A stretch of DNA of 23,569 bases from JBBRWO01 sp038249135 (GTDB lineage: Bacteria > Actinomycetota > Coriobacteriia > Anaerosomatales > JAAXUF01): contig JBBRWO010000023.1 of the NCBI GenBank assembly GCA_038249135.1, positions 1-23,569 on the forward strand, written 5' to 3'. The notes beneath the pieces were generated by a model. That model searched no databases. It saw only the letters and a program-made list of their open reading frames with translations, and had not been told where the DNA came from. Positions 13,172 through 21,645 of this stretch are shown here, one piece after another. Position numbers and translations under genes: made by a program. Within the stretch, counting starts at the first letter, position 1. Each line of letters starts with the position of its first letter.

Positions 13172-14572
13172 ATGAAATTCGTGGCCCGCTCGATAACCGT
13201 GGCTCTTGCAGCCGTACTCTTGGTACTCTCCGGCACGCTCACTGCACTTGCCGTCGGTCTTCCCGGTCTTCCGGTTGAACCTGCAGGCATCAGCCCCACT
13301 GCATTCGAGTCAGCCGAGGCGTGCTACTGCCACTTCTCACTCTCCAACGAGTGGGCACTGAGCATGCATGCCAAGTCCCTGAGCGACCCGGTCTACCTCA
13401 CCAAGCTCGCCGAGGGGCAGAAGGCCACCGGCGGCAAGCTCGGGCCGTTTTGCAAGAAGTGTCACGGCCCCGGAGGAACGATGACCGGTGAGATCGCCAA
13501 GGGAGGGCCCCTCTCGGCAGGTACCGCTGAGGGAGTGAACTGCAGCTTCTGTCATCAGGTGAGCGGCCTCAAGCCGGGAGTAATCGGCAACACCTCGCAT
13601 CTCGTCACGCCGGTCGGTGCTGCTGGCGTCCGAAGGGCCCAGATCAAGGACCCCAAGGCGCCACACAAGGCGGAATACTCTGAGCTTCACACCAAGGCCG
13701 AGTTCTGTGGGGGTTGCCACAACGTGCTGCACCCTGTGAATGGCATGCATCTTGAGGCCACCTACACCGAGTGGCTCGAATCGCCGTACGCCAAGGAAGG
13801 CGTCGTCTGCCAAGACTGCCACATGAGCGCGAAACCCGGCGTGGTTGGCCCGTCATCGGGCACCGCAGCGAACGGATCACCGCAGCGGGACAACATCTAT
13901 CACATGACGTTCATCGGGGCGAACGTCGGACAGGGAGATGCTCCCGCGGCAACAGCCCTGCTCAAGAATGCCGCCAAGATTGAACTAGATGTGCCTGATG
14001 TCGTGACTCCCGGCCAGACCGCTTCAGCGACGGTGACCATCACCAACGTCGGAGCTGGTCACAAGCTCCCGACGGGTCTGACCGAGGTTCGGGAGATGTG
14101 GCTCGAGGTCACCGCTGCCACCGCTTCAGGCGAGACGACCACCTTCGGCACGCACGTCTTCGGCACGATTCTGCAAGACGACGAGGGAAACGCACCGGTT
14201 GAGCTGTGGGAAGCGACCAAGATCAAGAGTGACGATCGTATCGGCCCGCGCGAGTCCGTCACCTACTCCTACGCTTTCACCATGCCCGAGGGTGCCGCTG
14301 CCACCAGCGTGACGGCCGCACTTCTCTACAAGTCCGCGCCCGACGAGCTCACCGAGAAAGCCGGGGTCGACAACCCCGTGACCCAGATGGCCGTCGCCAG
14401 CACCGCGGTGTACTCCGACGCTGAAGCCGCGGCACAGGCTGCCACGACTGCGCAAAGCGAGACCGAGGGCTCCGGCGGGACGCCGAGTTGGGCGTGGTTC
14501 GTGGTGGCGGGTGTTATCGCTGCCGTCGGAGTCGCAGCGGTTGCCTGGTGGCGGTTGCGGTCGGTTGGCTGA
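13172..14572 (+). CDS. Membrane-anchored multihaem cytochrome c (c554-type)
   Basis: A 466-residue exported cytochrome. A signal/anchor helix (about 5-27) is followed by four canonical haem sites, CKKCH (94-98), CSFCH (124-128), CGGCH (179-183) and CQDCH (213-217). A fifth, non-standard CYCH lies at 51-54. The second half (about 275-415) is an Ig-like beta domain containing GAGHKLPTG (294-302), a motif seen in many multihaem cytochromes of this type, where the His may serve as distal ligand. A helix at about 440-460 with WRLR after it anchors the C-terminus. ATG 13172 is chosen for GGAGG upstream and for giving a proper signal peptide; the frame opens earlier at 13118. It would carry electrons at the outside of the cell membrane. 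Partners and substrate are not shown by neighbours. Confidence 0.9.
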   Translation: MKFVARSITVALAAVLLVLSGTLTALAVGLPGLPVEPAGISPTAFESAEACYCHFSLSNEWALSMHAKSLSDPVYLTKLAEGQKATGGKLGPFCKKCHGPGGTMTGEIAKGGPLSAGTAEGVNCSFCHQVSGLKPGVIGNTSHLVTPVGAAGVRRAQIKDPKAPHKAEYSELHTKAEFCGGCHNVLHPVNGMHLEATYTEWLESPYAKEGVVCQDCHMSAKPGVVGPSSGTAANGSPQRDNIYHMTFIGANVGQGDAPAATALLKNAAKIELDVPDVVTPGQTASATVTITNVGAGHKLPTGLTEVREMWLEVTAATASGETTTFGTHVFGTILQDDEGNAPVELWEATKIKSDDRIGPRESVTYSYAFTMPEGAAATSVTAALLYKSAPDELTEKAGVDNPVTQMAVASTAVYSDAEAAAQAATTAQSETEGSGGTPSWAWFVVAGVIAAVGVAAVAWWRLRSVG

Positions 14573-14588
14573 TCGCGGGCTGATCGCG
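14567..14588. repeat. 11-bp tandem duplication carrying the cytochrome stop codon
   Basis: GGCTGATCGCG is repeated exactly at 14567-14577 and 14578-14588. The first copy supplies the cytochrome TGA stop (14570-14572). It lies between convergent genes, like the repeat at 4958-4999. Confidence 0.85.
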
Positions 14589-14604
14589 TAACTGAATCGG
14601 ACGG

Positions 14605-14985
14605 CTAGATCGTCCGCCCGACGACCAGTCCGAACACCACGGCGACGATCCCGAGGATCATGCTGCCCACCATGTTCGCGACCCCTTGCGCCACCATGCC
14701 GCGCTCAAGCAACACCACCGTCTCGTAGGACAACGCCGAGAACGTCGTGAACCCGCCCAGAACGCCGACGCCGAGAAACAGGCGCATCTCCGGCGAGACC
14801 ACGCCGCGGTGAGCCGCGAGCGCCATGAGCAACCCAAGCAGGAACGCACCAATCACGTTGACGACCAGCGTGTGCCAGGGAAAGAACGAGTTCCATCGCT
14901 GAGTGATCCAGGCGCCGAGGGCGTAGCGCATCCCGCCGCCCAGAGCTGCCCCGACCATGACCCACGCGATGTTGACGAACTTCAC
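14605..14985 (-). CDS. crcB: Fluoride-specific ion channel CrcB/FluC
   Basis: A 126-residue four-helix membrane protein that lets fluoride leave the cell. Family marks include GGGMRYALG (16-24, R20), NVIGAFLLGL (43-52, N43), and GVLGGFTTFSALSYE (74-88) with the phenylalanine/TTFS box that lines the pore. Such proteins work as antiparallel dimers; a single gene here suggests a dual-topology homodimer. Start GTG at 14985 is preferred over the upstream 15036 because AAAGG lies 7 nt before it and family members start at this point. I found no fluoride riboswitch in the short leader. It lies 63 nt after the TIGR00300 gene on the same strand and is convergent with the cytochrome. Confidence 0.95.
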   Translation of the reverse strand: MKFVNIAWVMVGAALGGGMRYALGAWITQRWNSFFPWHTLVVNVIGAFLLGLLMALAAHRGVVSPEMRLFLGVGVLGGFTTFSALSYETVVLLERGMVAQGVANMVGSMILGIVAVVFGLVVGRTI

Positions 14986-15048
14986 GATGCTACCTTTCTT
15001 AAATGAGCACGCCGCTACACGATACCCCGTGTGCATCCATGCCCGTCC

Positions 15049-16269
15049 CTACTTCTCCAGCGCGTTGGCGAGCTGCTCGAGGAAGAGCCCGACGTCGGTG
15101 ACGATGCCCACGGTCTGCCACGAACCTCGGTCCGCGAGCTTGGTGACGACAGCCGGGTTGATGTCGACGCATACGGTGGTGGTCGATGCCGGCAGCATGT
15201 TTCCGGTCGCGATCGAGTGCAGCATCGTTGAGAGCATCAGACACGCGCCGGCGCCCTGCGCGTAATGGCGCATCGCGTCTTGCGCCTTGATGGCGTCGGT
15301 GATGACATCGGGCAGCGGGCCATCGTCGCGGATCGAGCCGGCCAACACGAACGGCGTGTTCGTCTTCACCAGCGTGTACATGAGCCCCTTGGTGATGACG
15401 CCCGCGTCCACTGCGGCCTTGATCGAGCCGTACCCACGCACAGTGTTGATTGCGCGAAGGTGATGTTCATGGCCGCCGAAGGTCGCCACGCCCGTCTCCA
15501 GAGCCACGCCCAGCGAGGTGCCGTACAGCGCGCTTTCGATGTCGTGCGTCGCCACGGCATTCCCGCCAAAGAGCACCGTGATGTAGCCCATCTCGACCAG
15601 CCGAGCGAGCTCATTTGCGGCACCGGTGTGCACGACCGCCGGCCCTACAACCGCAATGACTTCTCGGCCAGCGGCGCGATTGTCACGCAGCATTTTGGCC
15701 ACATCGGCCACGACCTGGGCCTTCGGCTTCTCCGAGGAGACCGACGACGACATGAACTCGAACGCCTGCTTGTCGCGCGGTCGCTCCTGCGGATGCACGC
15801 GGATGCCGATGTGCCCGATCACGAACTGGTCGCCCTCCCGCGCATCGGCCATCGGAATCGCCTCGGCGGTGCCGGTGTCGTCGACGCGCACGCCGAGGTC
15901 CATCTCGGGATTGGTCACTCGGACCCACGCGCCTTCGATGCGGATGTCGGACTCCATATTGGTGGTGGAGTAGAAACCGTCAGGGAAGACACCGTCTTGG
16001 GGAGCTGGCGCCGTTGTGGCATCTGAGGGGTCGACCGATACAGCACCATGAGCACCGACCTGGCCGAGGATCTCGTCGAGAATCACCTGATCGGCGGCGC
16101 GCACGCGCAGCACGCACACCGAGGGGTCGTCGTTGGTGCGGCCGACGTCGAAGGAGAGCGTCTCGAACTCACCGCCCAAGGCGATGACGGTATCCATCAC
16201 CTGAGACATGATGCCCGAGTCGATCAGGTGGCCTTCGATGCGAACGTCCTCGAATACGGGATGGACCAT
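15049..16269 (-). CDS. TIGR00300 family protein (LOR/SDH domain; archaeal-type ornithine cyclodeaminase-like)
   Basis: A 406-residue cytosolic enzyme. ATG 16269 has GGAGG at ideal spacing, so the longer frame to 16383 is rejected. The N-terminal part (VFEDVRIEGHLIDSGIMSQV) matches the LOR/SDH conserved domain. The C-terminal half is Rossmann-like, with VLFGGNAVATHDIE (232-245), GVATFGGHEHHLRAINTVR, GACLMLSTMLHSIATGN and VCVDINPAVVTKLADRGS (366-383). Members of this family include the C-terminal part of cyanobacterial arginine dihydrolase proteins (ArgZ/AgrE) and a methanogen enzyme described as an NAD-dependent ornithine cyclodeaminase making proline from ornithine. That activity is likely here but not certain. 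There is no arginine dihydrolase domain in front. It lies 79 nt after the pilin gene. Confidence 0.88.
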   Translation of the reverse strand: MVHPVFEDVRIEGHLIDSGIMSQVMDTVIALGGEFETLSFDVGRTNDDPSVCVLRVRAADQVILDEILGQVGAHGAVSVDPSDATTAPAPQDGVFPDGFYSTTNMESDIRIEGAWVRVTNPEMDLGVRVDDTGTAEAIPMADAREGDQFVIGHIGIRVHPQERPRDKQAFEFMSSSVSSEKPKAQVVADVAKMLRDNRAAGREVIAVVGPAVVHTGAANELARLVEMGYITVLFGGNAVATHDIESALYGTSLGVALETGVATFGGHEHHLRAINTVRGYGSIKAAVDAGVITKGLMYTLVKTNTPFVLAGSIRDDGPLPDVITDAIKAQDAMRHYAQGAGACLMLSTMLHSIATGNMLPASTTTVCVDINPAVVTKLADRGSWQTVGIVTDVGLFLEQLANALEK

Positions 16270-16348
16270 TGTGCCTCCAAGACTGAGAGCGGGTGAGAAA
16301 CCGTGAGCTGCGAAGGGGCCGGGCCGAGGGCCTACAAGGCACCTGCGG

Positions 16349-16777
16349 TCACTTATATGACCCGTGCGGTCCCAGGATGCCAAAGATGCACGGCACTACG
16401 CTGGCACTTGCATCGAGTGAGTATGCGCCGGTCAATGGATTTGGATTTTTGGGGTCGGCCGGTGTGGGCGCAGCGGGACAACGCGGCGCGGTCCTGAGCG
16501 CATTATCCTGAACCAGCGGATGTGTCGCGTTGACGACTCCCTCAAGCGCGCCTACGGGCGACGCGCTCGCGGCGCTCCACGTGCTGACCGCGCCATCGAT
16601 GGTGCGTTGGTTCGAGAAGCACGCCTTCTGCTTGACGTTGGCGACGTTCGCGACGAAAATCGGCGCCGCCACGGCGACCAGCACTCCGATGATGAACACC
16701 ACGACCATGATCTCAACTAGGGTGAACCCGTCCTCTGGCCCCAGTCGAACGAACGCGGGTGTCTGAACCCTGCTCAC
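16349..16777 (-). CDS. Type IV pilin-like protein
   Basis: A 142-residue prepilin. A 17-residue leader ends in G17, and cleavage before F18 would give FTLVEIMVVV, the classic prepilin site with the Glu at mature position 5 (E22). The hydrophobic helix runs to about 46 and is followed by a globular part with C53, C100 and C130; the last two could form the C-terminal disulfide loop of pilins. Start GTG 16777 lies 3 nt after the purE stop, with GAGG 8 nt upstream inside purE, so translation is coupled to purE. No prepilin peptidase, ATPase or other pilus gene is in the window. It could be a major or minor pilin or a pseudopilin; the assembly genes must be elsewhere. Confidence 0.9.
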   Translation of the reverse strand: MSRVQTPAFVRLGPEDGFTLVEIMVVVFIIGVLVAVAAPIFVANVANVKQKACFSNQRTIDGAVSTWSAASASPVGALEGVVNATHPLVQDNALRTAPRCPAAPTPADPKNPNPLTGAYSLDASASVVPCIFGILGPHGSYK

Positions 16778-16780
16778 TGG

Positions 16781-17242
16781 CTATGCCTCGGCCATCGCAC
16801 GCTTGTACGCGGCAATCGCCTCGCGATACTCGGGCATCGATGTGCCGAGGATCTGTGTCGCAAGGATGGCGGCGTTCTTGGCTCCGTTGATGGCGACGCA
16901 CGCGACCGGGACTCCGGTGGGCATCTGCACCATGGATAGCAGCGAGTCGAGCCCGCCCAGGTCGCTCGTCTTCATCGGCACCGTGATGACGGGTAGCGGA
17001 GTGAATGCGGCTACGACGCCACCGAGGTGCGCAGCCTTGCCTGCAGCCGCGATGATGACCTTGATGCCGCGGTCAGCCGCAGCGGAGGACCACTCGTGAA
17101 CGCGGTCGGGGTTGCGATGGGCGCTTGCCACAACAATCTCGAACTCGACGCCCAGCTCCTCGAGTTGCGTGGCGCAGTCCTTCATTATGGCGAGGTCAGA
17201 TGTGGACCCCATGATGATGCCAACGAGCGGTGTGCCGGCCAT
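16781..17242 (-). CDS. purE: N5-carboxyaminoimidazole ribonucleotide mutase PurE
   Basis: A 153-residue class I PurE that converts N5-CAIR to CAIR in purine synthesis. Seen motifs are GSTSD (12-16), ASAHR (39-43) with the catalytic H42, AAAGKAAHLGG, TPLPVITVP and GLDSLLSMVQMPTGVPVA. The family usually has G-M/G-AAHLPG, so K in GKAAHLGG and G for P are mild variations. Length is standard; it forms octamers in the cytoplasm. Start ATG 17242 has GGGAGGA ahead. The ATP-dependent partner PurK is not in the window. It is followed by the pilin gene after 3 nt, an uncommon pairing. Confidence 0.97.
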   Translation of the reverse strand: MAGTPLVGIIMGSTSDLAIMKDCATQLEELGVEFEIVVASAHRNPDRVHEWSSAAADRGIKVIIAAAGKAAHLGGVVAAFTPLPVITVPMKTSDLGGLDSLLSMVQMPTGVPVACVAINGAKNAAILATQILGTSMPEYREAIAAYKRAMAEA

Positions 17243-17350
17243 CGATTCCTCCCACTATCTCATCGGTGGTCGTACTTTACCCGCACAAAGACTGCGAGCC
17301 TCTAGGCGCGAAGCGTACCAGAATCCAGCACGAATCGCTCGTTTCCGCGC

Positions 17351-18658
17351 TTACTCGCAGCCCGCCTCACACGCCTCGCCGTCGCCAAAGAGCAGCTCCT
17401 TCTCGGCGGTGGAGATGCCGGAACGCGCCTGATCGCGCAGGTTGTTCACGCCGACGAAGAACTCGCGCATCATCGCGACCAGCAGGTAGCGCCCTGTGGC
17501 CGAGAGCACCAGCTCCTCGGCGTTGTCGACCGAGAAGGCGCCGACCGTGCGCATGTAGGCGATCTCGACGGCCAGGCCGAGTTCGATCCCCACGCCGAAG
17601 TCCGCGATGAACTGCTTCTTGTCGAGCTTCATCCCGAACAGCGCCATCAGGAAGCGGTAGCGCATGCGGTCCTTGTGGGTGAACGCGCGGCTTTGCAGCG
17701 CCGGCGTCTTGCCCTCCTCGATACGCTCCGAGTAGCTCTGGAGCGAGAAGCTGTTCACATAGATGGCGCCCTCGAGGAAGCTGAACGCGCCGCTGCCGAT
17801 GCCCACGTACTCCTCGTAGTCGACGATGTACTCGTCGATCATCCCGCCGCCCGTGCGCGAGAACGTCCACGCGCTGGCGGGCGAGAACGTGTCGGCCAGT
17901 CCGGAGGCGATGAGCTTGTAGTAGTCGGCCTCGCGGGCGTAGTCGACCTTGCCGACGGTGCGTCGGAGCGACTCTCGGACTGCGGGGGAGGCCATGAGCG
18001 GGTAGAACGTCGTCTGGTTCACGCCGGTGGTCTTGATGAGCTCGATATCACGCTTGAGCATCTCGGGCGTCTGGCTGGGGAAGTTGAAGATCATATCGGC
18101 GTTGAGCGAGTGGAAGCGGCCCTCCATCGCCTTGAGCCGCTCGAGGATCGCCTCCGCCGAGCCATACTTGTCGTAGCGGTCCATCTGCTTGAGCAGACCG
18201 TCGTCGAGCGATTGCACGCCTACGCTGAGCCGCTGCACGCGTCCATCGAGCGGATCCATCCACTGCGGATACAGGTGGTTGGGGTTGGTCTCCGAGGAGA
18301 CCTCCTTGATCGAGAAAAGCTCCTTGGCCAGGTCGATCGTGGTGACGAGCTCATCGATATCGATGGTGGGAGTGCCACCGCCCACGTACATGGACTCGAA
18401 ATCGTAGCCCAGCGCGTGGACCATGCGCATCTCTTCGCGCAGGTTCTTGTAGTAACGCTTCGCGCGCTCGGCGTTGAAGGGGAAGCGGTTGAACGAGCAG
18501 TACGGGCACAGCCGCTCACAGAACGGGATGTGCACGTAGAGCAGGTACTGCCGCCCCGCCACGGGTGCCGGCAACTGGTCGATGCCGGAGGGCTCGAGCG
18601 TCAGGTAGCGGTCGTTGGTGCGCCGCATGACGGCGGTGAGCAGACGCTCCGCTAGCAT
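17351..18658 (-). CDS. Radical SAM protein, HemN/HemW (coproporphyrinogen III oxidase-like) family
   Basis: A 435-residue radical SAM enzyme. The iron-sulfur motif is in YVHIPFCERLCPYCSF (41-56) with C47, C51 and C54, the CxxxCxxC form with the aromatic residue typical of HemN-like proteins. GGGTPTID (93-100) is the SAM-contact motif, and SSETNPNHL, RLSVGVQSLDD and LNADMIFNFPSQTPE follow the HemN/HemW order. The N-terminal 37 residues and the C-terminal end differ from HemW; the protein finishes with CEAGCE (C430, C434). It could be an anaerobic haem-synthesis oxidase, a haem chaperone (HemW) or a related methyltransferase-like enzyme. Start ATG 18658 overlaps the purD stop (ATGCTAG), so the two are translationally coupled. 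Confidence 0.88.
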   Translation of the reverse strand: MLAERLLTAVMRRTNDRYLTLEPSGIDQLPAPVAGRQYLLYVHIPFCERLCPYCSFNRFPFNAERAKRYYKNLREEMRMVHALGYDFESMYVGGGTPTIDIDELVTTIDLAKELFSIKEVSSETNPNHLYPQWMDPLDGRVQRLSVGVQSLDDGLLKQMDRYDKYGSAEAILERLKAMEGRFHSLNADMIFNFPSQTPEMLKRDIELIKTTGVNQTTFYPLMASPAVRESLRRTVGKVDYAREADYYKLIASGLADTFSPASAWTFSRTGGGMIDEYIVDYEEYVGIGSGAFSFLEGAIYVNSFSLQSYSERIEEGKTPALQSRAFTHKDRMRYRFLMALFGMKLDKKQFIADFGVGIELGLAVEIAYMRTVGAFSVDNAEELVLSATGRYLLVAMMREFFVGVNNLRDQARSGISTAEKELLFGDGEACEAGCE

Positions 18659-19944
18659 GCGTCGACCCCGCCCGCGAGCGCGCGGTGCGCGATGTCGTGT
18701 CGGTAGTAGGCTCCGTCGAAGCGAATCGTGTCCACCGCACGGTACGCCTTCTCGATCGCCTCACGGTAATCGTCGCCAAATGCAGTCACGTTGAGCACTC
18801 GCCCACCAGCCGAGAGCAGCGTACCGTCCTCATCCAGCTTGGTGCCGGCGTGGTAGACCACAACGCCGGGGACTTTCTCGGCGTCGTCGATGCCGGTGAT
18901 CGGCTTGCCGGTCACGTAATCGCCGGGATACCCGCCGCTCGCCATGACCACGGAGACAACGACATCGCTGCTCCACGACAGCTCGCCAAATGAATCGAGC
19001 TCCCCGTTCGCCACCGCCAGGAGCACCTCCGCGAGGTCGTTCTGGAGACGCGGCAGAAGGACCTGCGTCTCGGGATCGCCGAAGCGGGTGTTGTACTCGA
19101 GGACCTTGGGGCCTTTGGGCGTGAGCATGAAACCGCCGTAGAGCACTCCGCGAAAGTTGATATCCTCGGCTACCATCTGGCGTGCGGTCATCTCGAGGAT
19201 CTCGACCATGCGAGCGTAGTCGGCTGCGGGGATTCCGGGCACCGGCGAGTACACGCCCATGCCGCCGGTGTTGGGGCCGAGGTCGCCGTCGAACGCACGC
19301 TTGTGGTCCTGGGCAGGCGCCATCGGCATGACCGTCGGGCCATCGACGAAGGCGAGCAGCGACACCTCGGGACCGGTCATGAACTCCTCGATGACGACGG
19401 TTGCGCCGGCGTCGCCAAAACGGCCGTCGAAACACTCCTCGACCGCGGCGATCGCATCTGCGAGTTCGGTCGCGACAGTGACGCCCTTGCCCGCTGCGAG
19501 GCCGTCGGCCTTCACGACGATCGGGGCGCCGACGCGCTGCAGGTACGCCAGAGCGGGCTCGCGCTCGGTGAACGTCGCGGCCTCTGCGGTCGGGACCTCG
19601 GCTCGCGCCATGAGCGCCTTCGAGAACGACTTACTGCCCTCGAGCAATGCGCCCGCGGCACCGGGACCGAAGGTGGCGATACCGGCCGCGCGCAGGTCGT
19701 CGGCGAGCCCGGCGACGAGCGGGACTTCGGGACCGATGACGACCAGCGTGATGGCGTTGGCGCGCGCGAACTCGATGACGGCCGCAGCATCGGTGGAGTC
19801 GAGCACGACGTTGGTGGTGACACGCTCACCCGCAGTGCCGCCGTTGCCGGGAGCCGCGAAGATCGCGTCGACCTGCGGAGAGGCTGCCAGGGAGTGGACG
19901 ATCGCGTGCTCACGACCGCCGGAACCGATGACGAGAATGCGCAT
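18652..19944 (-). CDS. purD: Phosphoribosylamine-glycine ligase PurD
   Basis: A 430-residue ATP-grasp enzyme that joins glycine to phosphoribosylamine in purine synthesis. N-terminal MRILVIGSGGREHAI, then FAAPGNGGTA, VVIGPEVPLVAGLAD, the ATP-grasp loop VVKADGLAAGKGV, EEFMTGPEVSLLAF, QDHKRAFDGDLGPNTGGMG and LEYNTRFGDPETQ are all classic. ATG 19944 is chosen over GTG 19953 because AGGTGA lies just before the ATG and the GTG itself is part of that site. Length is standard. It overlaps the radical SAM gene downstream; the glycosyltransferase gene lies upstream with a 63-nt gap. Confidence 0.97.
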   Translation of the reverse strand: MRILVIGSGGREHAIVHSLAASPQVDAIFAAPGNGGTAGERVTTNVVLDSTDAAAVIEFARANAITLVVIGPEVPLVAGLADDLRAAGIATFGPGAAGALLEGSKSFSKALMARAEVPTAEAATFTEREPALAYLQRVGAPIVVKADGLAAGKGVTVATELADAIAAVEECFDGRFGDAGATVVIEEFMTGPEVSLLAFVDGPTVMPMAPAQDHKRAFDGDLGPNTGGMGVYSPVPGIPAADYARMVEILEMTARQMVAEDINFRGVLYGGFMLTPKGPKVLEYNTRFGDPETQVLLPRLQNDLAEVLLAVANGELDSFGELSWSSDVVVSVVMASGGYPGDYVTGKPITGIDDAEKVPGVVVYHAGTKLDEDGTLLSAGGRVLNVTAFGDDYREAIEKAYRAVDTIRFDGAYYRHDIAHRALAGGVDAC

Positions 19945-20007
19945 GGGGATCACCTATCGATCGAAACGGAGCGTACTCGCGGCCCTCGCCCTGGGGTGGC
20001 CGGCCCG

Positions 20008-21546
20008 CTAGATCTTGGAGGTCTGCGCCGCCGGTGCGAACTTCTTTGGCGTCACCTTGTAGCCAAGCGGGATGCCAAAGAGCAGCCGCGTCTGCGCCTC
20101 GAGCGCAGGCAGCGTGCCCAGATAGAAGCCGAGGAACATCATCGTGAACCACATGGCGCCGATCTCGACGGCGGTCTTGATGCGAGACACGCTGTCAGGC
20201 GGCGGACAGCGCCACAGCTCGAACACGATCGTCGACGCGATGGTGAACCCACCGACGCCGAGCAGGACGCGGAGCACCGAGAGGTTCTGCGCGATGCCCG
20301 AATGCCAACCGGGGCTGTACCAATGCATGTTCCCGTAGCGAGAGCTGATCGCGTAGATACTCGCAAGGATGAACCAGGTCGCCACGCGCAGCACGTGATC
20401 GTGCAGTACCTGGCCGAGTCGGAACGTCGTCGAGCCACGCATCGCGCCGGGCTTGAGCGAGAGCTGCCCCATGATGTAGCCGACGTCCTCGGCACCCCAA
20501 GCATGGCGCTTCACCTGGTGGAAGCGATTCGACAGCGCATCGGCCCAGCCGTCACCATCGGTCGCGTCTCCCATGGTCGGCAGGAACACCGATACCGTCG
20601 AGATCTCCTCACCGGACTCGAACAGGCAGTTCAGGAACGAGTGCCAGTCCTCGGAAATGACTGACGGGTCCCACCAACCGCATCTCTCGGCGAGTTTGAT
20701 GGAGAGGGTGTAGGTGGAGATGGGGAGCGGCTCGTAAAACGGCATCGCGAGCTCGGCCATCTGCATCGTGTGCGACAGCCACGTGATGAAGCGGATCGGC
20801 GCCGGCACGTGCCAGATGTTGTTGTAGTAGAAGAGCGGGGCCTGCCAGAATCGCAGGTAGCGTCGCTCGTCGGCCGCGAACATGCTCGCCACCGCCGAGA
20901 AGTACTTGGGATGCAGGACCGAGTCGGCGTCACACGAGGTGATCGTGGTGACGTCGAGGTCGACGCCCATGTCGATCAGAACCTTGTGCGCCTCTTTGGC
21001 GGCCCAAGCCTCGTTGGAGCTCTTACCGGGCTCGTCGCCAGGAAGGCCGGCGGGGTGCACGGTGACTATCACGTTGAGGAACCTGTCGGCGTATTCCGCA
21101 ACGAGCGCCTCGCCCTTGGCGCGCGCGTCCGGCTCACGCGCCTCCATGCCGAGGACCGGGATGATCCGCTCGCTCGCGCGATGCTGGGCGGCGAGGCCGT
21201 CGAGCGTGCGCCTCAGAATATCGAGCGGCTCCTTGTAGTTCGGGATGATGATGACGTGGCGGGTCTCGGCGGGTGCGAAGCCGAAGGGACCCGCCTCGTC
21301 CTCGGCAAGCGTCCAGTCTCGGATGAGGGACCGCTGGCGCTGGCGTTCACCGTACATGGCGAAGCCAAAGGTGATGACGCCTCGGATGACCATGTAGCCC
21401 ATGAACACGGTGGCGAAGATCAACCATGCGCGCGGGAACAGGAACGTCCCCAGCGCCGCGAAAATGATGAGAGTCCACGACACGATACCGGGCAGCATGT
21501 GCCCGAAGTTACGCTCTGTGCCGTGCTGGATGGTGCTGTCTGTCAC
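20008..21546 (-). CDS. Membrane glycosyltransferase, family 2 (cellulose-synthase-like)
   Basis: A 512-residue membrane enzyme. Two N-terminal helices (about 19-37 and 41-62) precede a cytoplasmic GT-A domain, with VIIIPNYKEP (98-107), the metal-binding DAD in TSCDADS (206-208), SEDWHSF (298-304, catalytic acidic pair) and a QVKRHAWG segment (344-351) in the position of the QxxRW motif. Three or more helices follow (about 388-401, 421-441, 462-479). The protein would transfer a sugar from a nucleotide sugar to a growing polysaccharide or lipid. GTG 21546 is preferred, with GGGAG 6 nt upstream; the frame opens from 21621. Sugar and product are unknown. Neighbours are purine genes, so context gives no hint. 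Confidence 0.88.
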   Translation of the reverse strand: MTDSTIQHGTERNFGHMLPGIVSWTLIIFAALGTFLFPRAWLIFATVFMGYMVIRGVITFGFAMYGERQRQRSLIRDWTLAEDEAGPFGFAPAETRHVIIIPNYKEPLDILRRTLDGLAAQHRASERIIPVLGMEAREPDARAKGEALVAEYADRFLNVIVTVHPAGLPGDEPGKSSNEAWAAKEAHKVLIDMGVDLDVTTITSCDADSVLHPKYFSAVASMFAADERRYLRFWQAPLFYYNNIWHVPAPIRFITWLSHTMQMAELAMPFYEPLPISTYTLSIKLAERCGWWDPSVISEDWHSFLNCLFESGEEISTVSVFLPTMGDATDGDGWADALSNRFHQVKRHAWGAEDVGYIMGQLSLKPGAMRGSTTFRLGQVLHDHVLRVATWFILASIYAISSRYGNMHWYSPGWHSGIAQNLSVLRVLLGVGGFTIASTIVFELWRCPPPDSVSRIKTAVEIGAMWFTMMFLGFYLGTLPALEAQTRLLFGIPLGYKVTPKKFAPAAQTSKI

Positions 21547-21645
21547 AAGATCTCCCTGCGCGCTCTTGCGACCCGACTGGCCGCACCACATCACGAGATT
21601 GTACCCTTCACACTCACGCACAAACGCCGTACGGATGCCGTCCCG

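Noticed and set aside
14986..15048. Fluoride riboswitch before crcB
   Set aside because: The 63-nt leader shows no conserved crcB-motif elements that I can recognise.
16270..16383. Extended N-terminus of the TIGR00300 protein
   Set aside because: GGAGG lies ideally before ATG 16269 and the extra residues do not match the family.
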